Shown here: piece by piece, positions 29,983-39,245 of the stretch
Position numbering within the stretch: position 1 is the first letter of the stretch
Layout: each line of letters starts with the position of its first letter
Origin: Streptomyces sp. NBC_01294
GTDB taxonomy: Bacteria > Actinomycetota > Actinomycetes > Streptomycetales > Streptomycetaceae
Direction: 5' to 3'
DNA: 64,000 nucleotides
Assembly: GCF_035917235.1 (NCBI RefSeq)
Contig: NZ_CP108423.1
Location: 2,359,001-2,423,000 of the forward strand
Notes under the pieces: model-generated
Told to the model about the DNA's origin: nothing
The model's database searches: none
Seen by the model: the letters and a program-made list of their open reading frames with translations, nothing else
Made by a program: the position numbers and the translations under genes

Positions 29983-30216
29983 GTGGTACAGGCGTACATC
30001 CTTATCCAGACCGAAGTGGGCAAGGCGTCGTTCGTCGCCGAGTCCATCGGCCAGATCCCGGGGGTGATCCAGGCCGAGGACGTGACGGGTCCGTACGACG
30101 TGATCGTGCGCGCCCAGGCCGACACCGTGGACGACCTCGGCCGCATGGTCGTCGCCAAGGTCCAGCAGGTGGAGGGGATCACCCGCACCTTGACCTGCCC
30201 GGTGGTCCATCTGTAG
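29983..30216 (+). CDS. Lrp/AsnC-type ligand-binding domain protein
   Basis: This 77-residue protein is a stand-alone RAM (AsnC_trans_reg) domain with no helix-turn-helix. It reads MVQAYILIQTEVGK and includes GPYDVIVRAQADTVDDLG. Such small proteins bind amino acids and form oligomers; some modulate full-length Lrp proteins. The GTG at 29983 follows GGAGG at a spacing of four. The function here is not established. Confidence 0.87.
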   Translation: MVQAYILIQTEVGKASFVAESIGQIPGVIQAEDVTGPYDVIVRAQADTVDDLGRMVVAKVQQVEGITRTLTCPVVHL

Positions 30217-30239
30217 CCCCCGTCTACTCTTGGCCGGTG

Positions 30240-30740
30240 ATGTCCCTCCACCGCCGGCCCCTCCGTGTCCGCACCATGACTGCCGTGGCCGCCGTACTGG
30301 CCGCAGTGGCCCTCGCGGCGTGCTCCCCGGGCGGTTCCGAGACCCGGGTGGCTCCTCCGCCCACGCCGCCCGCCGACATCGCGGGGTTCTGTGCAGCCCT
30401 GCACGAGGAACTCCCGGAGACGGTGGCCGGCCTGGCGCGGACCACGACCGAACCGGAGTCCGGTCTGACCGCCGCGTGGGGCGGCTCGGCGATCGTACTG
30501 CGGTGCGGTATCCCCAAGCCCCCCAAGATGGCGGATCCGGACCAGGAGGGCGTCACCGTGAACGACGTGGCCTGGCTGCTGGAGAAGCTGCCCGACGGCG
30601 GTTTCCGGTTCACCACCGGGCTGCGGAAGGCGTACACGGAGGTCCGGGTCGAGAAGGAGCATGCCACGGACGCGGGGATGCTGGTCGGCCTGTCCACGGC
30701 GATCGCCGCGACCGTGCCCGAGGGCATCTCCTCCTACTGA
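30240..30740 (+). CDS. DUF3515 lipoprotein
   Basis: This protein of about 166 residues has a signal peptide of basic residues and a hydrophobic run ending in the lipobox LAAC, with the lipidated Cys at about residue 28. The rest fits the actinobacterial DUF3515 family (FCAALHEELPETVAGL, AWGGSAIVLRCG). The start may be GTG 30237 or ATG 30240. It follows the Lrp-like gene by about 20 bases and may share its transcript. It is predicted to sit on the outer face of the membrane; the role is unknown. Confidence 0.85.
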   Translation: MSLHRRPLRVRTMTAVAAVLAAVALAACSPGGSETRVAPPPTPPADIAGFCAALHEELPETVAGLARTTTEPESGLTAAWGGSAIVLRCGIPKPPKMADPDQEGVTVNDVAWLLEKLPDGGFRFTTGLRKAYTEVRVEKEHATDAGMLVGLSTAIAATVPEGISSY

Positions 30741-30755
30741 GCACCGGGCACACCG

Positions 30756-30796
30756 CCGCCCGCCGGCCACGCCCCTCGGGGCGGGCCGGCGGGCGG
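30756..30796. terminator. Bidirectional terminator between DUF3515 gene and ddl
   Basis: A 13-base stem (CCGCCCGCCGGCC at 30756-30768 with its complement at 30784-30796) encloses an inner CG-rich hairpin. The flanking genes converge on it. Confidence 0.7.
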
Positions 30797-30818
30797 TCTG
30801 CTGTACGGGCCCCGAGGG

Positions 30819-31976
30819 CTAGCGCAGGCCCGTGGAGCGGCGCAGGGCGGCCTGGATCAGGCTGTCCACCAGCTCCGGGTACTCGATGCCCGACTTCTGC
30901 CACATCAGCGGGTACATGGAGATCGGCGTGAACCCCGGCATCGTGTTGATCTCGTTGATGACGAAGGTGCCGTCCTCGGTGAGGAAGAAGTCGGCGCGCA
31001 CCAGGCCCTCGCAGGACGCGGCCTCGAACGCCTCGATCGCGAGCCGCTGCACCTCGGCGGTCTGCTCCGGGGTGAGCGGGGCCGGCACGATCCCGGAGGC
31101 GGAGTCGATGTACTTCGCCTCGAAGTCGTAGAAGTCGTGGCTCGACACCGGCGGGATCTCGGCGGGCACGCTCGCGCGCGGACCGTCCTCGAACTCCAGA
31201 ACCCCGCACTCGATCTCGCGGCCGCGCAGCAGCGCCTCCACGATGATCTTCGGGTCGTGGCGCCGGGCCTCCTTGACGGCGGCGTCCAGGCCGGAGGCGT
31301 CGTCGACCTTGGTGATGCCGATGGAGGAGCCGGCCCGGGCGGGCTTGATGAACAGCGGCCAGCCGTGCTCGGCGGCGAAGTCCAGGATCCTGGCCTCGGC
31401 GGCGTCCCGGTCGGCTTCCCACTCGCGGGGGCGGATGGTCACGTACGGGCCGACGCGCAGCCCGAAGGACGTGAACACCCGCTTCATGTAGTCCTTGTCC
31501 TGGCCGACGGCCGAGGCGAGGACGCCCGAGCCGACGTACGGGACGCCGGAGAGCTCCAGGAGGCCCTGGAGGGTGCCGTCCTCGCCGTACGGGCCGTGCA
31601 GCACGGGGAAGACGACGTCGACCTCGCCCAGGGCCTTGGGAACGGCGCCCGGCTCGGTGTAGACGACCTGGCGGCTCGCCGGGTCGACCGAGAGCACGAC
31701 GGCGCCGTCCTCGGAATCGGCGAGCTCCTCGACGCTCGGGAGCCTTCGGTCGGCGATGGCCATCCGGTCGGGCTCGTCGGCGGTCAGCGCCCATCGGCCG
31801 TCCGTGGTGATGCCGATGGGCAGCACCTCGTACTTGGACCGGTCGATGGAGCGCAGCACGGCGCCCGCCGTGACGACCGAGATGGCGTGTTCCGAGCTGC
31901 GGCCGCCGAACACGACGGCCACGCGGGGCTTGCGTCCCTGCTGCTCAGGGGTCTGGGGGAGGTTCTCGCTGCTCAT
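30819..31976 (-). CDS. ddl: D-alanine--D-alanine ligase
   Basis: This 385-residue ATP-grasp enzyme makes the D-Ala-D-Ala end of peptidoglycan precursors. Motifs include VVFGGRSSEHAISVVTA, HGPYGEDGTLQG, FIKPARAGSSIGITKV and VINEINTMPGFT. The omega-loop EAKYI keeps the Tyr that favours D-Ala over D-lactate as second substrate, so it is the vancomycin-sensitive type. The ATG at 31974-31976 (MSSENLPQ) is preferred to one eight codons upstream. It is the last gene of plsC-gpsA-ddl. Confidence 0.94.
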   Translation of the reverse strand: MSSENLPQTPEQQGRKPRVAVVFGGRSSEHAISVVTAGAVLRSIDRSKYEVLPIGITTDGRWALTADEPDRMAIADRRLPSVEELADSEDGAVVLSVDPASRQVVYTEPGAVPKALGEVDVVFPVLHGPYGEDGTLQGLLELSGVPYVGSGVLASAVGQDKDYMKRVFTSFGLRVGPYVTIRPREWEADRDAAEARILDFAAEHGWPLFIKPARAGSSIGITKVDDASGLDAAVKEARRHDPKIIVEALLRGREIECGVLEFEDGPRASVPAEIPPVSSHDFYDFEAKYIDSASGIVPAPLTPEQTAEVQRLAIEAFEAASCEGLVRADFFLTEDGTFVINEINTMPGFTPISMYPLMWQKSGIEYPELVDSLIQAALRRSTGLR

Positions 31977-32015
31977 ATCGCCACGAGAGTACCCGCTCAT
32001 GCGTCCGGAATGGAG

Positions 32016-33026
32016 TCAGCGACGTTCCGGTTTGGCGCTGCGGCCCATGAGTTCCTTCAGCGCCACCAGGGTCGGCTTGCCGTGGTGGACGATGTCCACC
32101 ACGGTGTCGGTGATGGGCATGTCGACCCCGTGGCGGCGGGCCAGATCGGCCACCGACTGGCAGGACTTGACCCCCTCGGCGGTCTGCTTGGTGACCGCGA
32201 TGGTCTCTTCCAGGGTCATCCCGCGGCCGAGGTTGGTGCCGAAGGTGTGGTTCCGGGAGAGCGGCGAGGAGCAGGTGGCGACCAGGTCGCCGAGGCCCGC
32301 GAGGCCGGAGAAGGTGAGCGGGTCGGCGCCCATCGCCACGCCCAGCCGGGTGGCTTCGGCCAGTCCGCGGGTGATGAGCGAGCCCTTGGTGTTGTCGCCC
32401 AGGCCCATGCCGTCCGCGATGCCGACGGCGAGGCCGATGACGTTCTTGACGGCGCCGCCGAGTTCGCAGCCGGTGACGTCGGTGCTCGTGTACGGGCGGA
32501 AGTATGCGGTGTGGCAGGCGGCCTGGAGGCGCTGCGCGACGGTCTCGTCCACGCAGGCGACGACGGAGGCGGCGGGCTGGCGGGCGGCGATCTCGGCGGC
32601 CAGGTTGGGGCCGGTGACCACGGCGATGCGCTCGGCGGGGACCTTGGCCACCTCCTCGATGACCTCGCTCATCCGCTTGGCGGTGCCGAGTTCGATGCCC
32701 TTCATGAGGGAGACGAGCACCGTGTCGGGGGCCAGCAGCGGCGCCCACGCGGCAAGGTTGTCGCGCAGGGTCTGGGAGGGGACGGCGAGGACGGTGAAGT
32801 CCGCGCCGGCCGCGGCCTCGGCCGGGTCGGTGGTCGCCCGGATGTTCTCGGGGAGTTCGACGTCGGGGAAGTAGTCCGGGTTGGTCCGGCCGGTGTTGAT
32901 GGCGTCGACCACCTCCCGGCGGCGGCCCCAGAGGGTCACCTCGCATCCGGCGTCGGCGAGCACGATGGCGAAGGCCGTGCCCCAGGAGCCTGTTCCGAAG
33001 ACGGTCGCCTTCACGGGACGTGTCAC
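32016..33026 (-). CDS. gpsA: NAD(P)-dependent glycerol-3-phosphate dehydrogenase
   Basis: This 336-residue enzyme reduces dihydroxyacetone phosphate to sn-glycerol 3-phosphate for phospholipid synthesis. The nucleotide-binding loop is GTGSWGTA near residue 11, the catalytic Lys lies in GGAVKNVIGLAVG, and SRNHTFG follows. The GTG at 33024-33026 overlaps the plsC stop (GTGA). The next gene upstream consumes acyl chains and glycerol-phosphate-derived lipid, so the pair is functionally coherent. Confidence 0.95.
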   Translation of the reverse strand: MTRPVKATVFGTGSWGTAFAIVLADAGCEVTLWGRRREVVDAINTGRTNPDYFPDVELPENIRATTDPAEAAAGADFTVLAVPSQTLRDNLAAWAPLLAPDTVLVSLMKGIELGTAKRMSEVIEEVAKVPAERIAVVTGPNLAAEIAARQPAASVVACVDETVAQRLQAACHTAYFRPYTSTDVTGCELGGAVKNVIGLAVGIADGMGLGDNTKGSLITRGLAEATRLGVAMGADPLTFSGLAGLGDLVATCSSPLSRNHTFGTNLGRGMTLEETIAVTKQTAEGVKSCQSVADLARRHGVDMPITDTVVDIVHHGKPTLVALKELMGRSAKPERR

Positions 33027-33775
33027 TTGTTGCCCTCCCCTGCGGCCTTGCGCCGCTGTTCCGCCCTGGCGTTGCGATGGTCGTACGGCTGCTCGGGCGC
33101 GGTCTCTCCCCGCACCTCCTCCAGCAGCCCGGTGATGGCCGCCATGATGACCTCGGTGGCCTCCTTGAGCACTTCGGGGGTGGGTTCCCGGTCGTAGAAG
33201 GCGGAGAGGTCCACCGGCGGTCCGGCGAGCACCTGGAGGGTCTTACGCGGGAAGAGCCGGACCTTGTTCTCCCGGGCGTACGGCGGCATCGCCAGGTTCG
33301 CGCCCCACTGGGCCACCGGAATGACGGGCGCCCTGGTGATCAGGGCGACCCGGGCGGCGCCGGTCTTGCCGGCCATCGGCCACATGTCGGGGTCCCGGGT
33401 GAGGGTGCCCTCCGGGTAAAAGGCCACGCATTCGCCGCGCTCGATCGCGTCCACCGCGGCCCGGAATGCGTCCAGGGCGTTGGTGCTCTCCCGGTACACG
33501 GGGATCTGCCCGGATCCGCGCAGGATCGACCCGACAATAGGGACCTTGAAGAGGGCGGCCTTCGCGAGCAATCGGGGGACGCGGCCGGTGTTGTACTGGA
33601 AGTGCGCGTAGGAGAGCGGGTCCAGATACGAGTTGTGATTGACGGCGGTGATAAATCCGCCCTCGGCCGGAATGTGCTCGATTCCCCGCCAGTCCCGCTT
33701 GAAGAGCACTACCAGCGGCGGTTTTGCGATGACCGCCGCCAGGCGGTACCAGAAGCCGATTCTGCGGCGGGACAC
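33023..33775 (-). CDS. plsC: 1-acyl-sn-glycerol-3-phosphate acyltransferase
   Basis: This 250-residue membrane-associated enzyme acylates lysophosphatidic acid to phosphatidic acid. It has the HX4D motif (NHNSYLDP), YPEGTLTRD (the phosphate-binding EGT motif) and GAARVALITRAPVIPVAQWG. A C-terminal tail of charged residues ends RKAAGEGNK. The GTG at 33773-33775 has AGGAAGG seven bases upstream; a longer frame adds 30 residues without support. It is first gene of plsC-gpsA-ddl. Confidence 0.9.
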   Translation of the reverse strand: MSRRRIGFWYRLAAVIAKPPLVVLFKRDWRGIEHIPAEGGFITAVNHNSYLDPLSYAHFQYNTGRVPRLLAKAALFKVPIVGSILRGSGQIPVYRESTNALDAFRAAVDAIERGECVAFYPEGTLTRDPDMWPMAGKTGAARVALITRAPVIPVAQWGANLAMPPYARENKVRLFPRKTLQVLAGPPVDLSAFYDREPTPEVLKEATEVIMAAITGLLEEVRGETAPEQPYDHRNARAEQRRKAAGEGNK

Positions 33776-33965
33776 TCGGACACCTTCCTCTAGGACCGGT
33801 GCGCGGCTTGGGCACCTCGTCGGCCGGACAAGTGTCGCCCCAGGCCCGGTCTCTGTCGAGAACACCGTACGCCCCGCTCAAGCCACCGGACTCCCGGGCC
33901 GCCCGGGCGGAGGTGACAATGGGCCGACACATGACCCGGCCATGACCTGACCGTGGGCAAAGAAT

Positions 33966-34823
33966 GTGCCGGAGCGCACCGGAGGGAAGGGGTCGGCCAC
34001 GAACGCCGTCTGGAGTCTGGTGGTCCCGCTGAAGCCTCTGGCGGTGGCCAAGAGCCGCCTTGCGGCGGCCGTGGGCGCCTCCCGTCCGGGCCTCGCCCTG
34101 GCCTTCGCGCAGGACACCGTCGCGGGGGCCCTGGCCTGCACGGCGGTCGCGGATGTGGTGGTCGTCACGGACGACGTCGCGGCCGGTGCGGAACTGGCGC
34201 GGCTGGGGGCGCGGATCGTCGCGGACGCGCCTGCGGCCGGGCTCAACGCGGCGCTGGCCCACGGGGCGCGGGCGGCCCGGTCGGGGCGGCCCGGCGCCGC
34301 GGTGGCCGCGATGAACGCCGATCTACCGGCGTTGCGGCCCCCCGAATTGCTACGCGTGCTCGAAAACGCCTCGGCATTTCCCCGGGCATTTCTGGCGGAT
34401 GCGGCCGGAATCGGGACGACCTTGCTTTCCGCCGCGCCGGACGTGGAATTGGCCCCGTCCTTCGGCGGACCGTCCCGGGTCAGGCATTCGGCCTCGGGGG
34501 CGGTGGAAATCGCCCTGGCGGACGTCGACAGCGTGCGCCGGGACGTTGACACCGGGGCGGATCTGCGGACGGCGCTCACCCTCGGGGTGGGGCGGCACAC
34601 GGCCCGATACAGTGCCGGTATGCAGGCGACCGCGTACACGTACGACTCCCAGACCCGCAGCGGCAGTGTGCTGCTGGACGACGGCACCCCGGTGCCGTTC
34701 GACGCCCCGGCCTTCGACGCGGGCGGCCTGCGTCTGCTGCGGCCCGGGCAGCGGGTCCGGATCGAGACGGACGGCGAGGGCGCCGGCCGGCGGATCACCC
34801 TCGTCACGCTGCAGACCTTCTGA
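33966..34823 (+). CDS. cofC: 2-phospho-L-lactate guanylyltransferase (CofC/FbiD) with C-terminal cold-shock-like extension
   Basis: Residues about 15-210 match CofC/FbiD, which activates the phospholactate or PEP moiety in coenzyme F420 synthesis. The N-terminus WSLVVPLKPLAVAKSRL is the nucleotide-binding loop, and MNADLPAL and VRHSASGAVEI follow. After about residue 215 the frame runs without a stop into 68 more residues, beginning MQATAYTYDSQTRSGSVLLD and ending RRITLVTLQTF. This resembles an OB-fold/cold-shock-type domain and could instead be a separate protein starting at the ATG at 34621. No ribosome-binding site precedes that ATG. Start at GTG 33966 is tentative. Confidence 0.82.
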   Translation: MPERTGGKGSATNAVWSLVVPLKPLAVAKSRLAAAVGASRPGLALAFAQDTVAGALACTAVADVVVVTDDVAAGAELARLGARIVADAPAAGLNAALAHGARAARSGRPGAAVAAMNADLPALRPPELLRVLENASAFPRAFLADAAGIGTTLLSAAPDVELAPSFGGPSRVRHSASGAVEIALADVDSVRRDVDTGADLRTALTLGVGRHTARYSAGMQATAYTYDSQTRSGSVLLDDGTPVPFDAPAFDAGGLRLLRPGQRVRIETDGEGAGRRITLVTLQTF

Positions 34824-34900
34824 CCTTCTGACCTTCTGACCTGCGAAGACCGTCGCGCCCCGGATCGGCCGGCTCGGTCCGGACTGCCTGGACGCACCGC

Positions 34901-34932
34901 GGGCCGGCCTCCCCGCGGGGGGAAGCCGGCCC
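34901..34932. terminator. Bidirectional terminator between cofC and hupS
   Basis: GGGCCGGCCTCCCC at 34901-34914 pairs with 34919-34932 with one mismatch. The flanking genes converge here. Confidence 0.7.
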
Positions 34933-34957
34933 GGCGTGTGTGACTCGTGCCCTGCTT

Positions 34958-35638
34958 CTACTTCTTGCGGGCGGTGGTCTTCTTCGCGGTGGCCTTGCGC
35001 GTCGCCGTCTTCTTGGCAGGCGCCTTCGTCGCTGCGGTGACCTTCTTGGCCGCCGGGGCGGTCTTCTTCGCGGTGGCGGTGGTCTTCTTCGCCGCAGCGG
35101 TGGTCTTCTTCGCCGTGGCCGTGGCCTTCTTGGCGGTGGCCGTGGCCTTCTTCGCCGTGGCCGTGCTCTTCACCGCGGCCTTCTTGGCGGTCGCGGTGGT
35201 CTTCTTCGCCGTGACCTTCTTTGCGACCGCGGTCTTTGCCGCGGCCTTCTTGGCGGTGGTGGCCTTCTTCGCCACGGCCTTCTTGACCGTCGCGGAGGCA
35301 CCACCCGTGAGGCTGCCCTTGGGCGCCTTCTTCACGGACACCTCGCCGCCCTTGGGCAGCTTCTTGGTACCGCTGACCAGGTCCTTGAAGCCCTGGCCTG
35401 CGCGGAATCGGGGTACCGAGGTCTTCTTGACCCGGACGCGCTCTCCCGTCTGGGGGTTGCGGGCGTAACGGGCCGGACGGTCGACCTTCTCGAACGAGCC
35501 GAAGCCCGTGACCGAGACCCGGTCGCCCGCGACGGTAGCGCGGACGATCGCGTCCAGTACCGCGTCGACAGCATCCGCGGCCTGCTGGCGGCCGCCCAGC
35601 TTGTCGGCAATCGCTTCTACGAGCTGCGCCTTGTTCAC
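34958..35638 (-). CDS. hupS: HU-family nucleoid protein with histone-H1-like tail (HupS)
   Basis: This 226-residue protein joins a normal HU domain (residues 1-94, with GFGSFEKVDRPARYARNPQTGE and VPRFRAGQGFKDLV) to a Lys/Ala/Thr-rich tail of about 125 residues. The tail is built of repeats such as ATAKKATATAKK, resembling histone H1. HupS is the spore-associated nucleoid protein known in Streptomyces. The GTG at 35636-35638 follows GAAGGGG. An AT-rich element, GCGG-ATATATA-CCGC at 35698-35712, lies upstream and is a likely promoter part. Confidence 0.95.
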   Translation of the reverse strand: MNKAQLVEAIADKLGGRQQAADAVDAVLDAIVRATVAGDRVSVTGFGSFEKVDRPARYARNPQTGERVRVKKTSVPRFRAGQGFKDLVSGTKKLPKGGEVSVKKAPKGSLTGGASATVKKAVAKKATTAKKAAAKTAVAKKVTAKKTTATAKKAAVKSTATAKKATATAKKATATAKKTTAAAKKTTATAKKTAPAAKKVTAATKAPAKKTATRKATAKKTTARKK

Positions 35639-35782
35639 GTCTTCCCCTTCGGAGACTTCGCCAGAACGAATGTGTTCAAGCTTATTTCGCACGTTAGGCG
35701 GATATATACCGCAAATCAAACACGAAACGGGCTAATCACCCTAGTGCCGCAACGCTGTAGGCCGTTACGGAGTTCCTTCGCA

Positions 35783-36010
35783 TCAGTCGCCTTCAGGGAA
35801 TCGACCCTCGTCGAGGTCCTTCATCAACCTGTCCAGGCGCCTTGCCGCATCGGCGAGATCATGCTTCGCCGCGGCCGTGACGACCAACAGCTTCCGGGAC
35901 AGCGCCATCCTTACGCCCTCCGGGACTTGCAGTGAGCGCACCCGTGTGTGTGCTTCTTTCAACCGGTCCGCGACGAGTTCGTAGAGCTCGAGTTGACTGT
36001 CGCGTTCCAT
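35783..36010 (-). CDS. Small conserved helical protein between hupS and leuD
   Basis: This 75-residue, mostly helical protein reads MERDSQLELYELVADRLKEA and ends LDEGRFPEGD. It has no signal or membrane segment and is rich in Leu, Arg, Asp and Glu. I do not recognise the family; related short proteins seem to occur at this locus in other Streptomyces. The ATG at 36008-36010 is the first Met that avoids a GC-rich upstream frame. No function can be assigned. Confidence 0.7.
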   Translation of the reverse strand: MERDSQLELYELVADRLKEAHTRVRSLQVPEGVRMALSRKLLVVTAAAKHDLADAARRLDRLMKDLDEGRFPEGD

Positions 36011-36066
36011 GCACAGATTGTGCCATCTGGGGCGAGTTGTCGCCTCACGGGGCCTCAACAAACGGC

Positions 36067-36096
36067 TGTGCCCCCCGCCGTGAGGCGGGGGGCACA
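36067..36096 (-). terminator. Terminator of leuCD
   Basis: A perfect 13-base stem (TGTGCCCCCCGCC, loop GTGA, complement) lies 50 bases after the leuD stop on the minus strand. Confidence 0.78.
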
Positions 36097-36147
36097 GTGT
36101 TCTCGATGTGATCACCCGAGGGTGAATAAGCGCTGATCAGGCAGGAA

Positions 36148-36741
36148 TCAGGCCTGAATCGTGCGCGGCTTGAAGGAGGGGCGGCCGCTTTCGTACGTGG
36201 CGATGTCCGCTTCGTTCTGAAGGGTGAGCGAGATGTCGTCCAGGCCCTCCAGCAGACGCCAGCGGGCGTTGTCGTCGAGTTCGAACTCCGCGACGACGCC
36301 TTCGGCTCGCACCTGGCGGTCGACCAGGTCGACCGTGATCTCGGCCGTGGGGTCGGCCTCGGTCAGCTTCCACAGCTGTTCGACCGTCTCCTGCGGGAGC
36401 ACGACGGTCAGCAGGCCGTTCTTCAGCGAGTTCCCGCGGAAGATGTCGGCGAAGCGGGAGGAGATGACCGTCTTGAAGCCGAAGTTCTGCAGGGCCCAGA
36501 CGGCGTGCTCGCGCGAGGAGCCGGTACCGAAGTCGGGGCCGGCGACCAGCACGGTCGCGCCGGCGCGCTCCGGACGGTTGGTGACGAACTCCGGGTCCTT
36601 GCGCCAGGCCTCGAAGAGCCCGTCCTCGAACCCGTCGCGGGTGATCTTCTTCAGCCAGTGGGCCGGGATGATCTGGTCGGTGTCGACGTTGCTGCGGCGC
36701 AGCGGGACGGCCCGGCCGGTGTGGGTGGTGAAGGCTTCCAT
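36148..36741 (-). CDS. leuD: 3-isopropylmalate dehydratase small subunit
   Basis: This 197-residue subunit completes isopropylmalate isomerase of leucine synthesis. [31 protein letters not shown] and [16 protein letters not shown] are the family's active-site segments. It follows leuC by three bases, so expression is coupled. The ATG at 36739-36741 is the only reasonable start. Confidence 0.96.
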   Translation of the reverse strand: MEAFTTHTGRAVPLRRSNVDTDQIIPAHWLKKITRDGFEDGLFEAWRKDPEFVTNRPERAGATVLVAGPDFGTGSSREHAVWALQNFGFKTVISSRFADIFRGNSLKNGLLTVVLPQETVEQLWKLTEADPTAEITVDLVDRQVRAEGVVAEFELDDNARWRLLEGLDDISLTLQNEADIATYESGRPSFKPRTIQA

Positions 36742-36744
36742 GGT

Positions 36745-38169
36745 TCAGACTCCGGCGGTCGCGGTGGCGTCGGACAGGTCGGCGGGCGAGGCCAGATGGC
36801 CCAGTACCGCGGTGGCGGCCGCCACCTGCGGGGAGACCAGGTGGGTCCGTCCGCCCTTGCCCTGCCGGCCCTCGAAGTTGCGGTTGGAGGTGGACGCGGA
36901 GCGCTCACCCGGCGCCAGTTGGTCGGGGTTCATGCCCAGGCACATCGAACAGCCCGCGTGCCGCCACTCGGCGCCGGCCTCCTTGAAGACCTTGTCCAGG
37001 CCCTCTTCCACGGCCTGCAGGGCGACGCGGACCGAGCCCGGGACGACCAGCATCCGTACGCCGTCGGCGACTTTGCGGCCCTCGATGATCCCGGCGACGG
37101 CGCGCAGGTCCTCGATGCGGCCGTTGGTGCACGAACCTACGAAGACGGTGTCGACCTTGATGTCGCGCAGCGGCTGCCCGGCGGTCAACCCCATGTACTC
37201 CAGGGCCTTTTCGGCGGCGTGGCGCTCCGAAGCGTCCTCGTACGAAGCCGGGTCGGGGACGCTGGCCGACAGGGGCGCGCCCTGGCCCGGGTTGGTGCCC
37301 CAGGTGACGAACGGGGACAGCGTGGTGCCGTCGATGACGACCTCGGCGTCGAAGACCGCGTCGTCGTCGGTGCGCAGGGTCTGCCAGTAGGCGACCGCCG
37401 CGTCCCAGTCCGCGCCCTCGGGGGCGTGGTCGCGGCCCTGGAGGTAGTCGAAGGTGGTCTGGTCGGGGGCGATCATGCCCGCCCGGGCGCCGGCCTCGAT
37501 CGACATGTTGCAGATGGTCATGCGGGCTTCCATCGACAGCTTCTCGATGGCCTCGCCGCGGTACTCCAGGATGTAGCCCTGTCCGCCGCCGGTACCGATC
37601 CTGGCGATGATCGCGAGGATCAGGTCCTTGGCGGTGACACCGTCGGCCAGTGCGCCGGTGACGGTGATCGCCATCGTCTTCGGGCGGGCCAGCGGCAGCG
37701 TCTGGGTGGCCAGCACGTGCTCGACCTGGCTCGTGCCGATGCCGAAGGCCAGCGCGCCGAAGGCGCCGTGCGTGGAGGTGTGCGAGTCGCCGCAGACCAC
37801 GGTGGTGCCGGGCTGGGTCAGACCCAGCTGCGGTCCCACGACGTGGACGACGCCCTGCTCGACGTCGCCCAGCGAGTGCAGGCGGACACCGAACTCCGCA
37901 CAGTTCTTGCGCAGCGTCTCCAGCTGGGCCCGGGAGACCGGGTCCGCGATCGGCTTGTCGATGTCGATGGTGGGGGTGTTGTGGTCCTCGGTCGCGATGG
38001 TGAGGTCGAGGCGTCGGACCTTGCGGCCGGCCTGACGCAGGCCCTCGAAGGCCTGGGGGCTGGTCACCTCGTGCAGCAGGTGCAGATCGATGAAGAGGAG
38101 GTCGGGCTCGCCTTCGGCGCGCCGGACGACATGGTCGTCCCAGACCTTCTCCGCGAGTGTCCTACCCAT
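36745..38169 (-). CDS. leuC: 3-isopropylmalate dehydratase large subunit
   Basis: This 474-residue aconitase-type subunit binds the [4Fe-4S] cluster. Its Cys ligands are in VGSCTNGR and [22 protein letters not shown] is the substrate segment. The ATG at 38167-38169 ([13 protein letters not shown]) has GAGGGAAAG upstream. It is divergent from ndgR, with a near-perfect palindrome at 38320-38340 in the spacer, as expected for NdgR control of leuCD. Confidence 0.96.
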   Translation of the reverse strand: MGRTLAEKVWDDHVVRRAEGEPDLLFIDLHLLHEVTSPQAFEGLRQAGRKVRRLDLTIATEDHNTPTIDIDKPIADPVSRAQLETLRKNCAEFGVRLHSLGDVEQGVVHVVGPQLGLTQPGTTVVCGDSHTSTHGAFGALAFGIGTSQVEHVLATQTLPLARPKTMAITVTGALADGVTAKDLILAIIARIGTGGGQGYILEYRGEAIEKLSMEARMTICNMSIEAGARAGMIAPDQTTFDYLQGRDHAPEGADWDAAVAYWQTLRTDDDAVFDAEVVIDGTTLSPFVTWGTNPGQGAPLSASVPDPASYEDASERHAAEKALEYMGLTAGQPLRDIKVDTVFVGSCTNGRIEDLRAVAGIIEGRKVADGVRMLVVPGSVRVALQAVEEGLDKVFKEAGAEWRHAGCSMCLGMNPDQLAPGERSASTSNRNFEGRQGKGGRTHLVSPQVAAATAVLGHLASPADLSDATATAGV

Positions 38170-38319
38170 CGCTTTCCCTCCGGCCGGCCGGTTGTGCCGG
38201 CGCTTCATAGAGATCTTGTGCGCCTGTCGTCCGTACCCCACGTCCCGGACGACGGCTCGGACCCAGTGGTTCGTGGACCCGCACATACAGAGTCTCTGGT
38301 TCTTGGAAAAATTGAACTT

Positions 38320-38340
38320 GCGTTTCACAGTGTGAGACGC
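38320..38340. promoter_or_regulatory. Candidate NdgR operator
   Basis: GCGTTTCACA-G-TGTGAGACGC is a 21-base inverted repeat with nine of ten positions matched. It lies 13 bases before the ndgR start codon and 150 bases from leuC. The position suits autoregulation by an IclR-type protein and control of leuCD. Confidence 0.6.
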
Positions 38341-38352
38341 GAATATCGTTTC

Positions 38353-39069
38353 ATGGACAACTCTAGCGGCGTCGGCGTTCTCGACAAGGCAGCTCTGGTA
38401 TTGAGCGCACTGGAGTCCGGTCCGGCCACCCTCGCCGGGCTGGTCGCGGCGACAGGGCTCGCACGACCCACGGCACATCGCCTTGCCGTGGCACTGGAAC
38501 ACCACCGGATGGTGGCGAGGGACATGCAGGGCCGGTTCATCCTCGGACCGCGGCTGGCGGAGCTCGCCGCCGCGGCCGGCGAGGACCGCCTGCTGGCCAC
38601 GGCCGGACCTGTACTCACCCACCTCCGCGACGTGACGGGCGAGAGCGCGCAGCTCTACCGCCGTCAGGGAGACATGCGCATCTGCGTGGCGGCCGCGGAG
38701 CGGCTGTCCGGTCTGCGGGACACCGTTCCCGTGGGCTCGACGCTGCCGATGAAGGCCGGCTCGGCCGCGCAGATCCTGATGGCCTGGGAGGAGCCCGAGC
38801 GGCTCCACCGCGGTCTGCAGGGTGCGCGCTTCACGGCGACGGCGCTCTCGGGCGTACGGCGTCGCGGCTGGGCGCAGTCGATCGGCGAGCGGGAGCCCGG
38901 CGTGGCCTCCGTCTCGGCGCCGGTGCGCGGGCCCTCGAACCGCGTCGTGGCCTCCGTATCGGTCTCCGGACCGATCGAGCGGCTGACCCGGCACCCGGGC
39001 CGGATGCACGCCCAGGCCGTCATCGACGCGGCCGCACGCCTCACGGAGGCCCTGCGCCGCTCCGGCTGA
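38353..39069 (+). CDS. ndgR: IclR-family regulator NdgR
   Basis: This 238-residue IclR-type regulator has an N-terminal winged helix (about residues 8-65; [19 protein letters not shown] is the recognition region). The C-terminal effector domain (about 75-235) includes [17 protein letters not shown] and [23 protein letters not shown]. NdgR is known in Streptomyces as a regulator of branched-chain amino acid genes and antibiotic output. The ATG at 38353 follows the operator-like palindrome closely. Divergent leuC makes the assignment strong. Confidence 0.93.
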   Translation: MDNSSGVGVLDKAALVLSALESGPATLAGLVAATGLARPTAHRLAVALEHHRMVARDMQGRFILGPRLAELAAAAGEDRLLATAGPVLTHLRDVTGESAQLYRRQGDMRICVAAAERLSGLRDTVPVGSTLPMKAGSAAQILMAWEEPERLHRGLQGARFTATALSGVRRRGWAQSIGEREPGVASVSAPVRGPSNRVVASVSVSGPIERLTRHPGRMHAQAVIDAAARLTEALRRSG

Positions 39070-39201
39070 GCACCCTCCCGGCCCGAAGGGCCTCCCCCCG
39101 TCCATCCCCCCGGGCCCGGGGGCGCGTACGACGCCGCACACGTCCGAACACGCGCCTCCGGGCCCGCACTTACATCCGCGCCCGGATCCCTGGGGGCAAC
39201 G

Positions 39202-39240
39202 CGAAGAGGCCCTCCGCGATGAACGCGGAGGGCCTCTTCG
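39202..39240. terminator. Terminator between ndgR and the tRNA cluster
   Basis: A 17-base perfect stem (CGAAGAGGCCCTCCGCG at 39202-39218, complement at 39224-39240, loop ATGAA) lies six bases beyond the last tRNA of the minus-strand cluster and downstream of ndgR. Confidence 0.8.
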
Positions 39241-39245
39241 ATGCG

